This document shows, one piece after another, positions 1-10,803 of a stretch of DNA of 64,000 nt. Below the pieces are notes generated by a model that saw only the letters and a list, made by a program, of their open reading frames with translations, was not told where the DNA came from and did no database searches. Source of the DNA: Melampsora larici-populina 98AG31 (lineage: Eukaryota > Basidiomycota > Pucciniomycetes > Pucciniales > Melampsoraceae). The stretch lies in the NCBI RefSeq assembly GCF_000204055.1, contig NW_006768839.1:310001-374000 (forward strand), read 5' to 3'. Position 1 is the first letter of the stretch, and the number at the start of each line of letters is the position of its first letter. A program made the translations under genes and the position numbers.

Positions 1-432
1 GCTTATTATACTGTACCTGTCACTTCTCAATCCACTTCCATGGAGTCTGATCAATCCTTCTGTCGACGATCCCGAAGACGTGATGGAGTCTTGTTGGAAA
101 CTGGTCACCCTCCTCCTCCTCGACGTCGTGATGCGGTTCTATTTGAGAATGGTTATCGTCCTACTCATCACCATCACGTTGATCAAACTCCTTCAAGAAG
201 ACAGCCTCAGACCACCACTCGAAATCTTCAATCATCACTTCAATCAAGATATCGGGAAGAGGCTTCTGGAAATCAAAGATATGGAAGGGGTGCGATTGAT
301 TATAATGCTTATGTAGATTCTGATGAAGAAGAAAATATGCTAGGAAATCATGCTACAAATCATCAAGCTTCCTTTTCTCAAAGACGCCCTCCTCCCTCCA
401 ACTACCCTTCTTCTAGTCACCGATATCGTTGA
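1..432 (+). CDS. 3' end of an unrecognised protein gene
   Basis: The frame is open from the first base of the window to a TGA at 430-432, so this is the last exon of a gene that starts upstream; the ATG at 40 is probably internal. The visible part is hydrophilic and low-complexity: many Arg, Ser, Gln and Pro, a His-rich patch (THHHHVD) and a short acidic stretch (DSDEEE). There are no membrane segments and no known domain. It looks like the disordered C-terminal tail of a larger protein. No function can be assigned. Confidence 0.5.
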   Translation, partial: AYYTVPVTSQSTSMESDQSFCRRSRRRDGVLLETGHPPPPRRRDAVLFENGYRPTHHHHVDQTPSRRQPQTTTRNLQSSLQSRYREEASGNQRYGRGAIDYNAYVDSDEEENMLGNHATNHQASFSQRRPPPSNYPSSSHRYR

Positions 433-1574
433 AGGAGTATTCCAGGACGTGTATGGTTATTAATCTTATTATTATTACTTTAGATTTTACCATTAGTTTT
501 AGTTTAGGATTCTTGATACACGGTTAGATTGGTTTTGCTCGCCCGGACTTCTTTTCATAACTTTAGTTTTTTTAGTAGTGTTCATTTCGTGTGTTTGAAT
601 CATATCACAGCTTGGATAACTGTTAGCTATTTCATTTTATTGAATCTAACAATTCAACGTCCTCTGTTCTAGTGGTTGCTACGGTCGAAGATTAAATTTG
701 GAACCTCTTGGTTAAAATTTTTATCATTTTTATCATTATTATCTTTATCAGAAAATATATACCTCAATATTATCTTCAGGACTTTAGGATAACAATTCAA
801 CGTCCTTTGTTCTAGTGGCTGCTACGGTCGAAGGGAATATTCGGGATCCTCTTGGTTAAAAATCTTATTATTATTATTATTATTATTATTATCTTTATCA
901 GAAATTATATTCCTCAATAGTGTTTTGAAAACTTTGTGACACTTGTTTGGAGTTTGTACATTGTGATATACGGTTGAAAGCGATTTTGAGGATTCTTCAT
1001 TCATAGCCTTGGATTCACTCCGTGGCTCACTCCGTGTGCTCATGTTGTAAGTTTGAACCAGACCAAGAGAGTTGGTTCATTTTCTTGAATCTGGAATATG
1101 ATCACTTTTTCTTTGTACCGTAAAATAAAGACTTATGCTTGATCTTACTATCAAGTTATGACGTCAGTTTCATTTATTCACTTTACACTAAGATTCGGAA
1201 TCAAGTGGTTAATCGTAAGGAAATCCTAATTATTGATCTTTAAACCTTTTCGCAATTGAAGATCATTGTACAAACTTGAACACGAGTTGGAATCTACCTC
1301 ATGAAAATTGCTATCTGTCTTGGTAAAGAAGGGAAAGAGGCTACATGCATTGTACATACATAGTTTGAACAAGAATATATCTGAACATCTATTGAGGTAT
1401 ATTATCTGATTGACAAATATTTCTTAACACCCTGCGAAAACAATTCAAGTAAAGCTCAAGTGTATCAAGTGTAAACCTACAAAACCCCTCTAAGACTCAT
1501 CTGACAATTCCTTTCACCAAGTTTTCATTCAATCTCACCACACAAATTCAAATCAATGCTGTTCATTTCATAGA
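433..1574. other. Intergenic region between the partial gene and the retrotransposon
   Basis: AT-rich DNA with no convincing gene. It holds the tandem duplication listed separately and a TTA/ATT microsatellite (about 866-893) that gives a poly-Asn reading on the minus strand. The part next to 433 is presumably the 3' untranslated region of the upstream gene. Confidence 0.5.
648..933. repeat. Tandem duplication, two copies of about 143 bp
   Basis: Copies begin at 648 and 791 with the same core (AACAATTCAACGTCCT...). Both continue through matching blocks such as CTCTTGGTTAAAA and ATCTTTATCAGAAA. They differ by scattered substitutions, and the TTA microsatellite is expanded only in the second copy. 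It is non-coding. Confidence 0.75.
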
Positions 1575-1579
1575 ATGAT

Positions 1580-1963
1580 TGTAAGACCTACGGTCATTAC
1601 ACAACCACATAAGCCTTACTTCTAATAATTACTACTTATAACTTAAGACACTTAAGACATATATATCTTGTTCTCAATTCCTTTCTCGATTCTGGTTCCT
1701 TAGAGATACCGGGACTGATCTCCCACCCGCTATCCTTCGGAACCAGGTAATGTCACTATTCTCATTTCTATTTGATTTCATCTACTATGTTGTACAGCTG
1801 AGAGATACCGGGACTGATCTCCCACCCGCTATCCTTCGGAACCAGTCTATCTGTGTTCTCGTTGGTATTGAAATTTACAGATCAGGTCTCTTGGGTTCTA
1901 GAAACCTTGCTGTGTCCCACAGCGTCCCGCCTCTCGTGTCTAGTGAGGTATTCAAACCTTACA
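1580..1963 (+). repeat. 5' LTR of the Ty3 element
   Basis: Ends TG...CA. It contains a perfect 45-bp internal direct repeat (1702-1746 and 1801-1845, period 99 bp). The first repeat copy ends CCAG and is followed by GTAATG. The spacer closes with TTGTACAG at 1797, so 1747-1797 has the form of a 51-nt GT-AG intron lying between the repeat copies. Confidence 0.95.
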
Positions 1964-2059
1964 CTTTTTTTTTCTTAAACCCACAAAGAGAATTCACCGA
2001 TTAGACACCGAGCGCGTTCGAACTCCTTAAACTTTATCGAATGCGCCACTTCGAATCTA

Positions 2060-5000
2060 TTGAATCCGAATCAAATCGATAGTTCAAAACAACTCTTACC
2101 CCACATCCTCGTTCTTACCCCACACCCCGTCACGTGCATGCCTGCACGTCGACAACCATCAACCCAAAAACTACCGCCAGTACCTTTGCCAGACCCTGAA
2201 GCCATCCTTCGAGCCGGACGACGTGAACAACGACTGTCTAGACCAAATATTCAAATCGCCAGACAAGCCGCAGCCCAGCCACCGCCAGCTCCACTGCCAA
2301 CGACCCCGTCACGGAATCGTACAGACGCCATACCGCCGCCTACGCCGTCTCGCATTCGACCAACTACGTCGAACTTACCACCTTTGCCTGAATCCGATTC
2401 ATCGCCATTATCCTCATTACCATCATCGCCTAGATCAATTACCAAACTTCGAGATACCACAACTCCCCCACTGACGCCCAAGCCTTTTCCCACAATGGCA
2501 GAAAACTCGACTCAGACGCCACCGGATAATTCGAACTCAGCTCTGATGCGAGCGATAGTAGATTCTCAACTATCCACCAATCAGCGAATGGAGAAGTTGG
2601 AGGAGTTCATGATGAAGGTGATGATATCCAAGGAGTCGCCAGCACCAGCCGCGCCGCCTGAAGAAACTAAACCGCCTAGTGGAATCGATCTTACTAGATT
2701 TCGCACCTCGGATGGACCGGTCTATAAAGGACCTTACCACGAAACCGAACCATTCCTCCGATGGTACACAGCTCTGAAGACCTTCTTCCGAACCAAAGGG
2801 GTTGTGGAAGACAGAGATCGCATCATCCTGGTCGGTAGCTACCTCGAAGAACCAAATGCTCACGCGTTCTACGAGGGAGGGTTCGACTCATTCACCAAGG
2901 GTACTTGGAAAGACTTTCTCAATCGCCTTTTCGCCTCCTGCCTTCCTCCTGACTGGAAAGACCGATTGTACGAGAAGGCTCAGCATCTTAAAATGTCACC
3001 GTTCGAAGATTTCAAAACTTATAGTACCCGGGCTAGAGGAATTCAAATTCTGATTAATTTTCACACTGTCACATTAGATGATCATCAGTTAGCGAAATTT
3101 GTAGAGTACGGTATGATAGAAGAATTGAAGACTCACGTGAAACTCTGGGGATTTTCGAAACACTCTAAAGAATTCACTTACCATTCGTTCGAAAATCAGT
3201 GCGAGACGTTATACGAATCATTAGTAGCTTCTCACATAATTACGAAGAGAATCAGATCAAGCAACTTCGTCAGTTCATCTCATGCACAAGCTCGACCTAC
3301 CTTGACGACCAACGCGACTCCACGTTTGACAGATGAGGAGTTCCAGTGGAAAATTCATTCATACTTAGATTCAATCGGCAAGTGCCACTTCTGCAAGAAA
3401 TGGTGTGGTAGTGAGTACAGAGGTTGTAAAGGACCCTATGTCAGGGAGAAGACCGTTTTTCCGCCAGGATATGTCGCTCCCCCCAAACCTGCCAACTACA
3501 TTCCCCCGAAAGCTAGATCTTCACCTCCTGCGAACTTTCACCAAGCCGGCAGAGCGACTCAACCTCCAGCAGGCCGTCACCCCACCTCGTACGCGAAAGC
3601 AGCGGCGGCGGCAGAGTACCCAGAACTCGATGAAGCCTCGGTGGCTGCTCTTCAAGCTCTAGATGACGAACTTGACCTGGCTGAAGCTGAAGGGTGCGTG
3701 ACACCTCCCAAACCTCCTCGCGTGATCGTTGAATTCACTTATCATGGACAAACCTTACGAGCATTAGCTGATCCTGGGGCCGAGGTCAATCTATTGACAG
3801 GTCAGGCGGTCGAGCGACTTAAACTCAAGCGAAGGAAACTCGTCCGACCGACCCAGCTTAGCCTTGCAGTAACCACAGATTCTCCGCCACCTTTGCTCAC
3901 AGAGTTCACTACAATAGACTTGTTGGAACCGACGATTGGCAGACAATTCAACCGGACTTACTGCAAGATTGGGGATGTAGGAGGAGAATTTGACATGATC
4001 CTTGGGACACCCTTTCTAAATCTTTTTCAACTATCTGTTTCTGTCAGCCAACGTGCCATTGTGTGTGAACGTACTGGATTAAAAATTTATGATTACCGTG
4101 TCTTGAAAGAATGGAATGAAAAAATAGCCAAGTTATCTATCCCGCGCATAACTGAACCTGCCAAGGAGTTTCAATCAGCATGGGAGAAGAGTGTTAGCAT
4201 GAAAGAGAAGGCACCTTCAATGAGTGAGTTTGAACAGAGTGAGCGAGAGTTATTTGAAGAATTCAATGATTTGTTTCCGGTGGATATACCTGCGGTATCA
4301 GACGAGGCTGAAGAAGAAGGACTCTTCGTGGACGGGTCCTTTCCGGAACGTCTACAAAATGAGAGCTCAAAGGTACGACATAAAATCATACTGAAAGATC
4401 AAAACGCAGAAATAAAAGAGAAGCAATACAATTATCCACCGAAACACATGAACGCGTGGAAGAAATTAGTTGATCAACATCTTGAAGCCGGAAGAATCAG
4501 ACGCTCAACTAGTCAATACTGTTCGCCAAGTCTTATTATTCCGAAGAAGGACCCTGCTGCACTTCCAAGATGGGTATGTGACTACCGCGTCTTGAATAGC
4601 CTGACCGTGAGGGACCGCGCGCCATTACCTAATGTGGACCGGTTGGTCAGGTTGGTTGGAACAGGGAAAGTTTTTTCAATTATCGATCTCACAAATGCCT
4701 TTTTTCAAACAAGGATGAGAGAAGCTGACATCCCATTGACGGCTGTTCATACACCTTGGGGCCTCTACGAGTGGTGCGTCATGCCGATGGGACTTACGAA
4801 CGCACCTAGCACCCACCAAGGACGGCTGGAAGAGGCTTTAGGAGACTTATTGAATACAATTTGTGTAGTGTACTTGGACGACATCGTCGTATTCTCAAAC
4901 TCAGCAGAAGAACACGCCATTCATACCCGCAAAGTTCTTCAAAAATTACGAGAAGCCAACCTTTACTGTAGCAAGAAGAAAACAAAACTGTTCCAGAAAG

Positions 5001-7009
5001 AAATTAAATTCTTAGGTCACTGGATTTCAGAGAATGGTATTAGGGCAGATGACGAGAAGGTAGAGCAAGTACTCAATTGGAAGACACCACGATCAGCAAA
5101 AGGCGTCAAAAAGTTTCTTGGCACCGTGCAATGGATGAAGAAGTTCATCTGGGGACTTGAGAAGTATGTTCATAAGCTAACACCGCTCACTAGTGTCAAG
5201 TTGGACCCCTCAAAATTCAAATGGGGCGCAGAGGAAGATGAAGCATTCAACAAAATCAAGCAGCTGATGACGTCTTTACCACATCTACGAAATATCGACT
5301 TTGACTCTGACGATCCTCTGTGGCTATTCACTGATGCAAGCGGGACGGGCTTGGGTGCAGCATTATTTCAAGGGAAAGAATGGAAACTCGCAAACCCAAT
5401 CGCTTACGAATCCCGCCAAATGACCCAAGCCGAAAGGAACTATCCGGTTCACGAGCAAGAACTACTAGCGGTGATACACGCTTTGCACAAATGGCGTATG
5501 TTACTTTTGGGTATGAAAATCAATGTAATGAGCGACCACCACTCATTAACATACCTCCTCAAGCAGCGAACACTCAGCAGAAGACAAGCCCGGTGGATTG
5601 AGACTTTGGCTGATTTTGACGTAGATTTCAAGTATGTTAAAGGAGAAGATAATGGTGTAGCAGATGCCTTGTCAAGGAAGGATCATGGAGAAGATGATGA
5701 AGTAGAACAAGACGGAGTAGATTGTATTGCGGCATTGGTAGAAGCAGGTCCTACATTAGCGCCGGCGGTGAAGAAGCGGATTAGGGAAGGATACGGCACA
5801 GACTCCTTTTACAGCACAGTCGCCTCTGTTCTTCCGTTACGGGACGACTGTGTGATCATAGACGACTTGCTGTTCATCGAAAACAGATTGTACATCCCGT
5901 ACACAGACAACCTACGCCAAGAACTGGTTGATGAAGCTCACACCCGACTAGGACATTTAGGGTACTTGAAGACGATCCACGATCTGCGGAGAGACTTCTT
6001 CTGGCCGCGGATGGCAAAAGATGTCAAGGAATTTGTACAGTCTTGCGACGTATGCCAGAAGACAAAAAGCCCAACTCAAGCGCCGGTAGGCAAAATGCTG
6101 ACGCCATCTATCCCAACGTTGCCACTCGAGTGCTTAGCTATTGACTTCGTGGGACCATTACCGAAAGTTAACAACTATGATATGTTGCTCACGTGCACAT
6201 GTCGTCTGACGGGATTCACGAAGTTGATACCATGCGGTCAAACAGACACTGCTGAGAAGACTGCCACACGATTCTTCTCGAGCTGGATTGGCACGTTTGG
6301 GGCGCCAAGGACAATCATTAGCGATCGAGACAAAACCTGGACGTCTGGTTTCTGGAAAAGCCTAATGAAACGTTGTGGTACAGATTTTCACATGTCCACG
6401 GCATTTCATCCTCAAGCCGACGGTAGGAGCGAGCGCACCAACCGCACTGTAGGTCAGATTTTACGAACCTTCACAGCCAGAAGACAAGGAAAATGGCTTG
6501 AATCCTTAGCAGCAGTTGAATACGCTATCAATGGCGCAGTCAACATAGCCACGGGCAAATCTCCGTTCGAACTCATCTTCGGGAGAGAACAGAGACTACT
6601 CACGGTGCAAGAAGGCGAATCAACAGATCCTCCAACTCTGACGAAATGGATCGACTCTCGACACGACTCCTGGCTGTCAGCCCGCGATGCCTTGTGGACA
6701 AGTCGCGTACAGCAAGCACTGCAGCACAACAAGCACTGTCGCGTGGCCGAACCGCTTCAACAAGGCTCTTGGGCGCTCTTAGACGCATCTGACTGGCGTG
6801 GCAAGCATCAAGGAGGCGTCCACAAACTACGGGAGCGATTTGAGGGACCGTACCGAATCATCAAGACATCTAATCACGGGCAAAATGTCGAATTGGAACT
6901 ACCGACTGGCGACAGGAGACACAACGTCTTCCACGTTTCGAAAGTCAAACGGTATGTGGAAAGGGAGGATGGAGGGGTCAACACGCTAGTTGAAGGGATC
7001 AGGAAGTAA
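2060..7009 (+). CDS. Gag-Pol polyprotein of the Ty3-type element
   Basis: A single 1,649-codon frame. Order: Pro/Ser/Thr-rich leader; gag capsid-like region (about residues 200-400); a Cys cluster (CHFCKKWC) in place of a classic CCHC knuckle; aspartic protease with ADPGAEVNLL (Asp at 571, Pro where Ser/Thr is usual); reverse transcriptase with YLDD at 938-941; RNase H with FTDASG (Asp 1092); integrase with an H-H-C-C zinc site (HTRLGH...CDVCQK) and catalytic D1362, D1422, E1458 (spacing DD35E). The C-terminus has the usual GPY/F module (GPYRII) and no evident chromodomain. Translation may begin at the ATG at 2060 or at a later Met (MPARR). The product would assemble particles and copy and insert the element. 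Confidence 0.93.
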   Translation: MNPNQIDSSKQLLPHILVLTPHPVTCMPARRQPSTQKLPPVPLPDPEAILRAGRREQRLSRPNIQIARQAAAQPPPAPLPTTPSRNRTDAIPPPTPSRIRPTTSNLPPLPESDSSPLSSLPSSPRSITKLRDTTTPPLTPKPFPTMAENSTQTPPDNSNSALMRAIVDSQLSTNQRMEKLEEFMMKVMISKESPAPAAPPEETKPPSGIDLTRFRTSDGPVYKGPYHETEPFLRWYTALKTFFRTKGVVEDRDRIILVGSYLEEPNAHAFYEGGFDSFTKGTWKDFLNRLFASCLPPDWKDRLYEKAQHLKMSPFEDFKTYSTRARGIQILINFHTVTLDDHQLAKFVEYGMIEELKTHVKLWGFSKHSKEFTYHSFENQCETLYESLVASHIITKRIRSSNFVSSSHAQARPTLTTNATPRLTDEEFQWKIHSYLDSIGKCHFCKKWCGSEYRGCKGPYVREKTVFPPGYVAPPKPANYIPPKARSSPPANFHQAGRATQPPAGRHPTSYAKAAAAAEYPELDEASVAALQALDDELDLAEAEGCVTPPKPPRVIVEFTYHGQTLRALADPGAEVNLLTGQAVERLKLKRRKLVRPTQLSLAVTTDSPPPLLTEFTTIDLLEPTIGRQFNRTYCKIGDVGGEFDMILGTPFLNLFQLSVSVSQRAIVCERTGLKIYDYRVLKEWNEKIAKLSIPRITEPAKEFQSAWEKSVSMKEKAPSMSEFEQSERELFEEFNDLFPVDIPAVSDEAEEEGLFVDGSFPERLQNESSKVRHKIILKDQNAEIKEKQYNYPPKHMNAWKKLVDQHLEAGRIRRSTSQYCSPSLIIPKKDPAALPRWVCDYRVLNSLTVRDRAPLPNVDRLVRLVGTGKVFSIIDLTNAFFQTRMREADIPLTAVHTPWGLYEWCVMPMGLTNAPSTHQGRLEEALGDLLNTICVVYLDDIVVFSNSAEEHAIHTRKVLQKLREANLYCSKKKTKLFQKEIKFLGHWISENGIRADDEKVEQVLNWKTPRSAKGVKKFLGTVQWMKKFIWGLEKYVHKLTPLTSVKLDPSKFKWGAEEDEAFNKIKQLMTSLPHLRNIDFDSDDPLWLFTDASGTGLGAALFQGKEWKLANPIAYESRQMTQAERNYPVHEQELLAVIHALHKWRMLLLGMKINVMSDHHSLTYLLKQRTLSRRQARWIETLADFDVDFKYVKGEDNGVADALSRKDHGEDDEVEQDGVDCIAALVEAGPTLAPAVKKRIREGYGTDSFYSTVASVLPLRDDCVIIDDLLFIENRLYIPYTDNLRQELVDEAHTRLGHLGYLKTIHDLRRDFFWPRMAKDVKEFVQSCDVCQKTKSPTQAPVGKMLTPSIPTLPLECLAIDFVGPLPKVNNYDMLLTCTCRLTGFTKLIPCGQTDTAEKTATRFFSSWIGTFGAPRTIISDRDKTWTSGFWKSLMKRCGTDFHMSTAFHPQADGRSERTNRTVGQILRTFTARRQGKWLESLAAVEYAINGAVNIATGKSPFELIFGREQRLLTVQEGESTDPPTLTKWIDSRHDSWLSARDALWTSRVQQALQHNKHCRVAEPLQQGSWALLDASDWRGKHQGGVHKLRERFEGPYRIIKTSNHGQNVELELPTGDRRHNVFHVSKVKRYVEREDGGVNTLVEGIRK

Positions 7010-7398
7010 GTTCCTCTCCTTTGTATGCACCGCCGTCGTATACTACGAAAATTGTCAAAAAACAACACCTAGGCCACCTTGTGAGCACGTCTTCTCCGAC
7101 CTTTCTCCCCTAGGTGCCAACAACAAGTAACGACGAACTGCATGGACTTCAACGCAACAACGACCCAACGCCCTTACTTAATCAACTCAACTTCAATTTT
7201 TTCTTATTTCTTTTTCTTTCTTTCTCTTTTTTTTCTGTTCCTTTTATTTTTATGTTATCTTTTCAAAAAAAAAAAAAATCAAACTACTTTCAACCTTATT
7301 TTTACTTAGTTCAATTTAAATTTCGTTACCATTTTCTTTCCTTTTTTTCAATTTTTCAAATTATCTATCAACTTCAAAGGCTGGCTCTATTCCTTTGT

Positions 7399-7410
7399 AG
7401 GAGGGGAGAC
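7399..7410 (+). promoter_or_regulatory. Polypurine tract
   Basis: AGGAGGGGAGAC ends directly against the TG of the 3' LTR. Its position and purine content are those of the plus-strand priming site of LTR retrotransposons. Confidence 0.75.
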
Positions 7411-7794
7411 TGTAAGACCTACGGTCATTACACAACCACATAAGCCTTACTTCTAATAATTACTACTTATAACTTAAGACACTTAAGACATATATATCTT
7501 GTTCTCAATTCCTTTCTCGATTCTGGTTCCTTAGAGATACCGGGACTGATCTCCCACCCGCTATCCTTCGGAACCAGGTAATGTCACTATTCTCATTTCT
7601 ATTTGATTTCATCTACTATGTTGTACAGCTGAGAGATACCGGGACTGATCTCCCACCCGCTATCCTTCGGAACCAGTCTATCTGTGTTCTCGTTGGTATT
7701 GAAATTTACAGATCAGGTCTCTTGGGTTCTAGAAACCTTGCTGTGTCCCACAGCGTCCCGCCTCTCGTGTCTAGTGAGGTATTCAAACCTTACA
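7411..7794 (+). repeat. 3' LTR of the Ty3 element
   Basis: Same length and, on visual comparison, the same sequence as the 5' LTR, including the internal 45-bp direct repeat. It is followed at once by the target duplication ATGAT. Confidence 0.95.
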
Positions 7795-7799
7795 ATGAT

Positions 7800-8275
7800 A
7801 CCAATGTTCAAGCTTCAATTGATCAATAAGAAAAAATCAAAAAAATGTTTTTATTGGAAAAAAAAATTACAATTTAAAGAAACATTCAAAGCAGACAAAG
7901 AAGAACAATAACAATTTTCTAAAGTGATAGAGATAGATAGAGAGAGAGAGATTAGTAAAAGGACGTTGTAGTAGTAAAGAAGATTCTTTAAACTTGCATA
8001 ACAAAAAAGATGAAAAGTATATTCGTAGAGAGGATTTTCATTGGAATTTGATTTGGTTTGGTTTTTTGGAAGAAAATCAAAACAAGGAAATTTAAAAACA
8101 AAATGATGACATGATGTTTTCGTTTCAAAAAAAGATTTAGAACCTTTCTGACTTTCCCCAATGAAAACCCTCATACCATCAAAACCCCTACCAAAAGGAA
8201 CCTACTCACTCAAACTAGAAAAATAACAAATCCCAAAAAGTCAGTTCAATCTCAAATCCCCTGAAAAAAAACAAA
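7800..8275. other. Spacer and likely VMA1 3' untranslated region
   Basis: AT-rich DNA with A-runs and a short GA microsatellite (about 7929-7951). No gene is seen. The part next to 8276 lies downstream of the minus-strand VMA1 stop codon. Confidence 0.5.
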
Positions 8276-10803
8276 CTAAACCAACCTTTGAAACTTTTTA
8301 ATAATATCATCATGTAAACCATTAAAAGTTTTCAACAAAGTTTCTTCACCATCCTTAGGATCTTCAAATTTCATTTGACTTAACCTATACCATTCCTCAC
8401 TTGTAAGTTCCCTAACTTTATTCCAAGTTAAAGTCTTACTATTAGTAGAATTAGATTCCACTGCTTTTTGTGCTTGGGTGTAATAAGTCATCAAGTTCTT
8501 TAACATCGCATTCGTTTTATACTACAAAGCCCTCACAAACCAGTCAGTCATTCAATCGCTCAAGCCAAAAAAAAATAGAAAGTCAAACTTACAAATGGAC
8601 AATACCTATCATAACTACTCATCCCATTCTGTTGTAAATAATCATCTTTAATCAATCTAGCTACATCTAATGTCACCTTATCACCTTCACCTAATGCACT
8701 TTTTCCAACCAATTGAACAATCTCAGATAATTCATCTTCTTTTTGTAAGATCTCTTTAGCTTTACTTCTATAGTTTATAAAATCAGGTTCGGTTTTAGAA
8801 TACCATGGTTGTAATACTGACATATACCTATTCACAATCAAATTCAAAATCATCAGGAAACTGAACACTTGGTGGGGTTCTTTTGTTCCAAGAGAAGTGC
8901 TTGTGACTTACTTTGAGTATGATGCATTCCAATTGACTGATGGGAAATGTTTTCTTTGAGCCAATTTCTTGTCTAATCCCCAAAAAACTTGTACGATATT
9001 CAAAGTTTGAGAAGTAACTGGATCTGAAAAATCTCCACCAGGTGGCGAAACACTAACGAGAAAGAAAACCCTCCCCAAAAAGTCAACTTTCAACATTTTC
9101 AAAAAAAATTGAACCAATCAAAAACACTCACGCTCCAATAATCGAAACCGTACCCAATCTCTCAGGGTTACCTAAACATTTAGTTTTCCCAGCTCGTTCA
9201 TAAAACGAAGCCAGTTTAGTACCCAGATAAGCCGGGTACCCTGAATCAGCTGGCATCTCAGCCAATCGTCCTGAAATCTCTCTCAAAGCTTCTGCCCATC
9301 TAGAAGTGGAATCGGCCATCATGGCAATATTCATCCCCATATCTCTGTAATACTCTGATAAGGTGATACCGGTATAGATTGAAGCTTCTCGAGCTGCTAC
9401 TGGCATGTTGGATGTGTTTGCTACCAAGGTGGTTCGTTTCATGATGGCTAGGTAAAATTCGGATTGGACGTTAGTCATCTGGGATCCGGAAAACATGAGA
9501 CTCTGGAAAGGAAATGGTGACTTACGTTCTTCTTTACCATTGAATTCCATACTCAACTCAGGAAACTCCATCAAGACTTCAGCCATTTCATTTCCCCTAG
9601 AAAATAGAGAGGACAATTAAGGATCTGAAGTCAATACAAGATGATTCGACTTTGACCGACTTACCGTTCACCACATCCTACATAGATAATTATATCTGAA
9701 TTAGAGAATTTAGAAACGGCCTGAGAGATCACCGTTTTACCACACCCAAAAGCACCAGGAATAGCAGTTGTACCACCTTGCACACATCTAATCCACAAAC
9801 CAAAGTGATCAGAATCTACGGACAAGGGATAGAGAAGAAGAGGACGAACGGAAATAAAGAGTCAAGGACACGTTGACCGGTTAAGAGAGGGAAATCGGGT
9901 GTGAGTTTCTCGGCTACGGGTCTAGGTGCTCGAACGGGCCAAAGTTGGTACAACTTATGAGAGGTCTTTTTCCCTTCAAACTCAGTTTCAAGTACGACAT
10001 CCTGTTGAAAGAGAAAGAAGAGAAATGAGGATGATCAAAGAATTAGAAAGAGAAAGAAAGAAAGAAGACGAACATCAACCGTATAAGAACCTTTTTCAGC
10101 AAGATAAGTGATGGTACCCATTGCTCTAGGAGGTAACATGATCTTATGTTCTGAAACTAAAGAGTTTTCATAAACTGTACCATAGATATCACCACCACTA
10201 AGATGATCACCTATTTTGTATGAAGTAGGAGTGAAATCCCATTCACGAACTCGATCTAAGGCTTGGGTGTTGATACCTCTTGGAATGTAAATCGAATTGG
10301 AAAGTTCTGCTATTGATTTTAATGGACGTTGGATTCCATCATAGATATTCTAAACCAATTAAAGAAGATGAGATAAGTCAGATGAAGATGATGATTTAAA
10401 TGAATAAGAGATCAATCCATGGTCAACATACCGACATCAAACCAGGCCCAAGTTCAACCGACAAAGGTTTTCCAGTTCTAAGCACCGGATCTCCAATGGT
10501 CATCCCACTAGTTTCTTCATAAACTTGAATTGTAGCTCGATCCCCATCAATCCTAATGATCTCTCCTACCAATTCATCATGACCTACTCTAACTAATTCA
10601 TACATGGCTGCTCCTTCCATCTTTTCTGCTACTACTACCGGTCCTGATACTGAATAAACTGATCCGAATTTCGATTCTCTTTCTTCTTCTGATATTTTGG
10701 CCGTTTCTGATTTGGCTCGATCCATTCCTCCCGCCTTTCAAAAGAGGGTATTGGAAGTTAGTTATTTTGGGGTTTTAGAGATTAGATTGGGTTTACTTAC
10801 CAT
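8276..10803 (-). CDS. VMA1: V-type proton ATPase catalytic subunit A
   Basis: Catalytic A subunit of the V1 sector, which hydrolyses ATP to drive proton pumping into vacuoles and endosomes. Ten exons reconstruct in frame (10801-10803, 10432-10734, 10074-10349, 9850-10001, 9665-9787, 9526-9596, 9132-9447, 8912-9052, 8593-8827, 8276-8521), giving 621 residues, the normal family length; no intein is present. Visible signatures: GAFGCGKT P-loop (about 256-263), the catalytic YVGCGERGNEM stretch, [37 protein letters not shown], and a C-terminal QLVGKSAL. The first exon is the ATG alone, followed by GTAAGT; exon 2 then gives AGGMDRAK. It is divergently transcribed from eIF4A. All junctions are GT-AG. 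Confidence 0.95.

Larger units (their letters stand above)
1580..7794 (+). mobile_element. Complete Ty3-type LTR retrotransposon
   Basis: Two 384-bp LTRs (1580-1963 and 7411-7794), read as identical base for base, start TGTAAG and end CTTACA. The 5-bp direct duplication ATGAT flanks the element (1575-1579 and 7795-7799). A polypurine run lies immediately before the 3' LTR, and one long frame encodes gag, protease, reverse transcriptase, RNase H and integrase in the Ty3 order. Identical LTRs and an unbroken frame imply a very recent insertion that may still be active. No clear tRNA primer-binding site (TGG...) follows the 5' LTR, so the priming mode is unresolved. Confidence 0.95.

Noticed and set aside
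1980..2060. tRNA-like words (GTTCGAACTCC, CTTCGAATC) in the Ty3 leader
   Set aside because: No D-arm, anticodon arm or acceptor pairing can be made, so no tRNA gene is called.
9480..9535. Extra VMA1 coding between KEE and the PIMKRTTL block
   Set aside because: The frame is open through it, but GTAAGT/CCTAG borders and the family sequence show it belongs to the intron 9448-9525.
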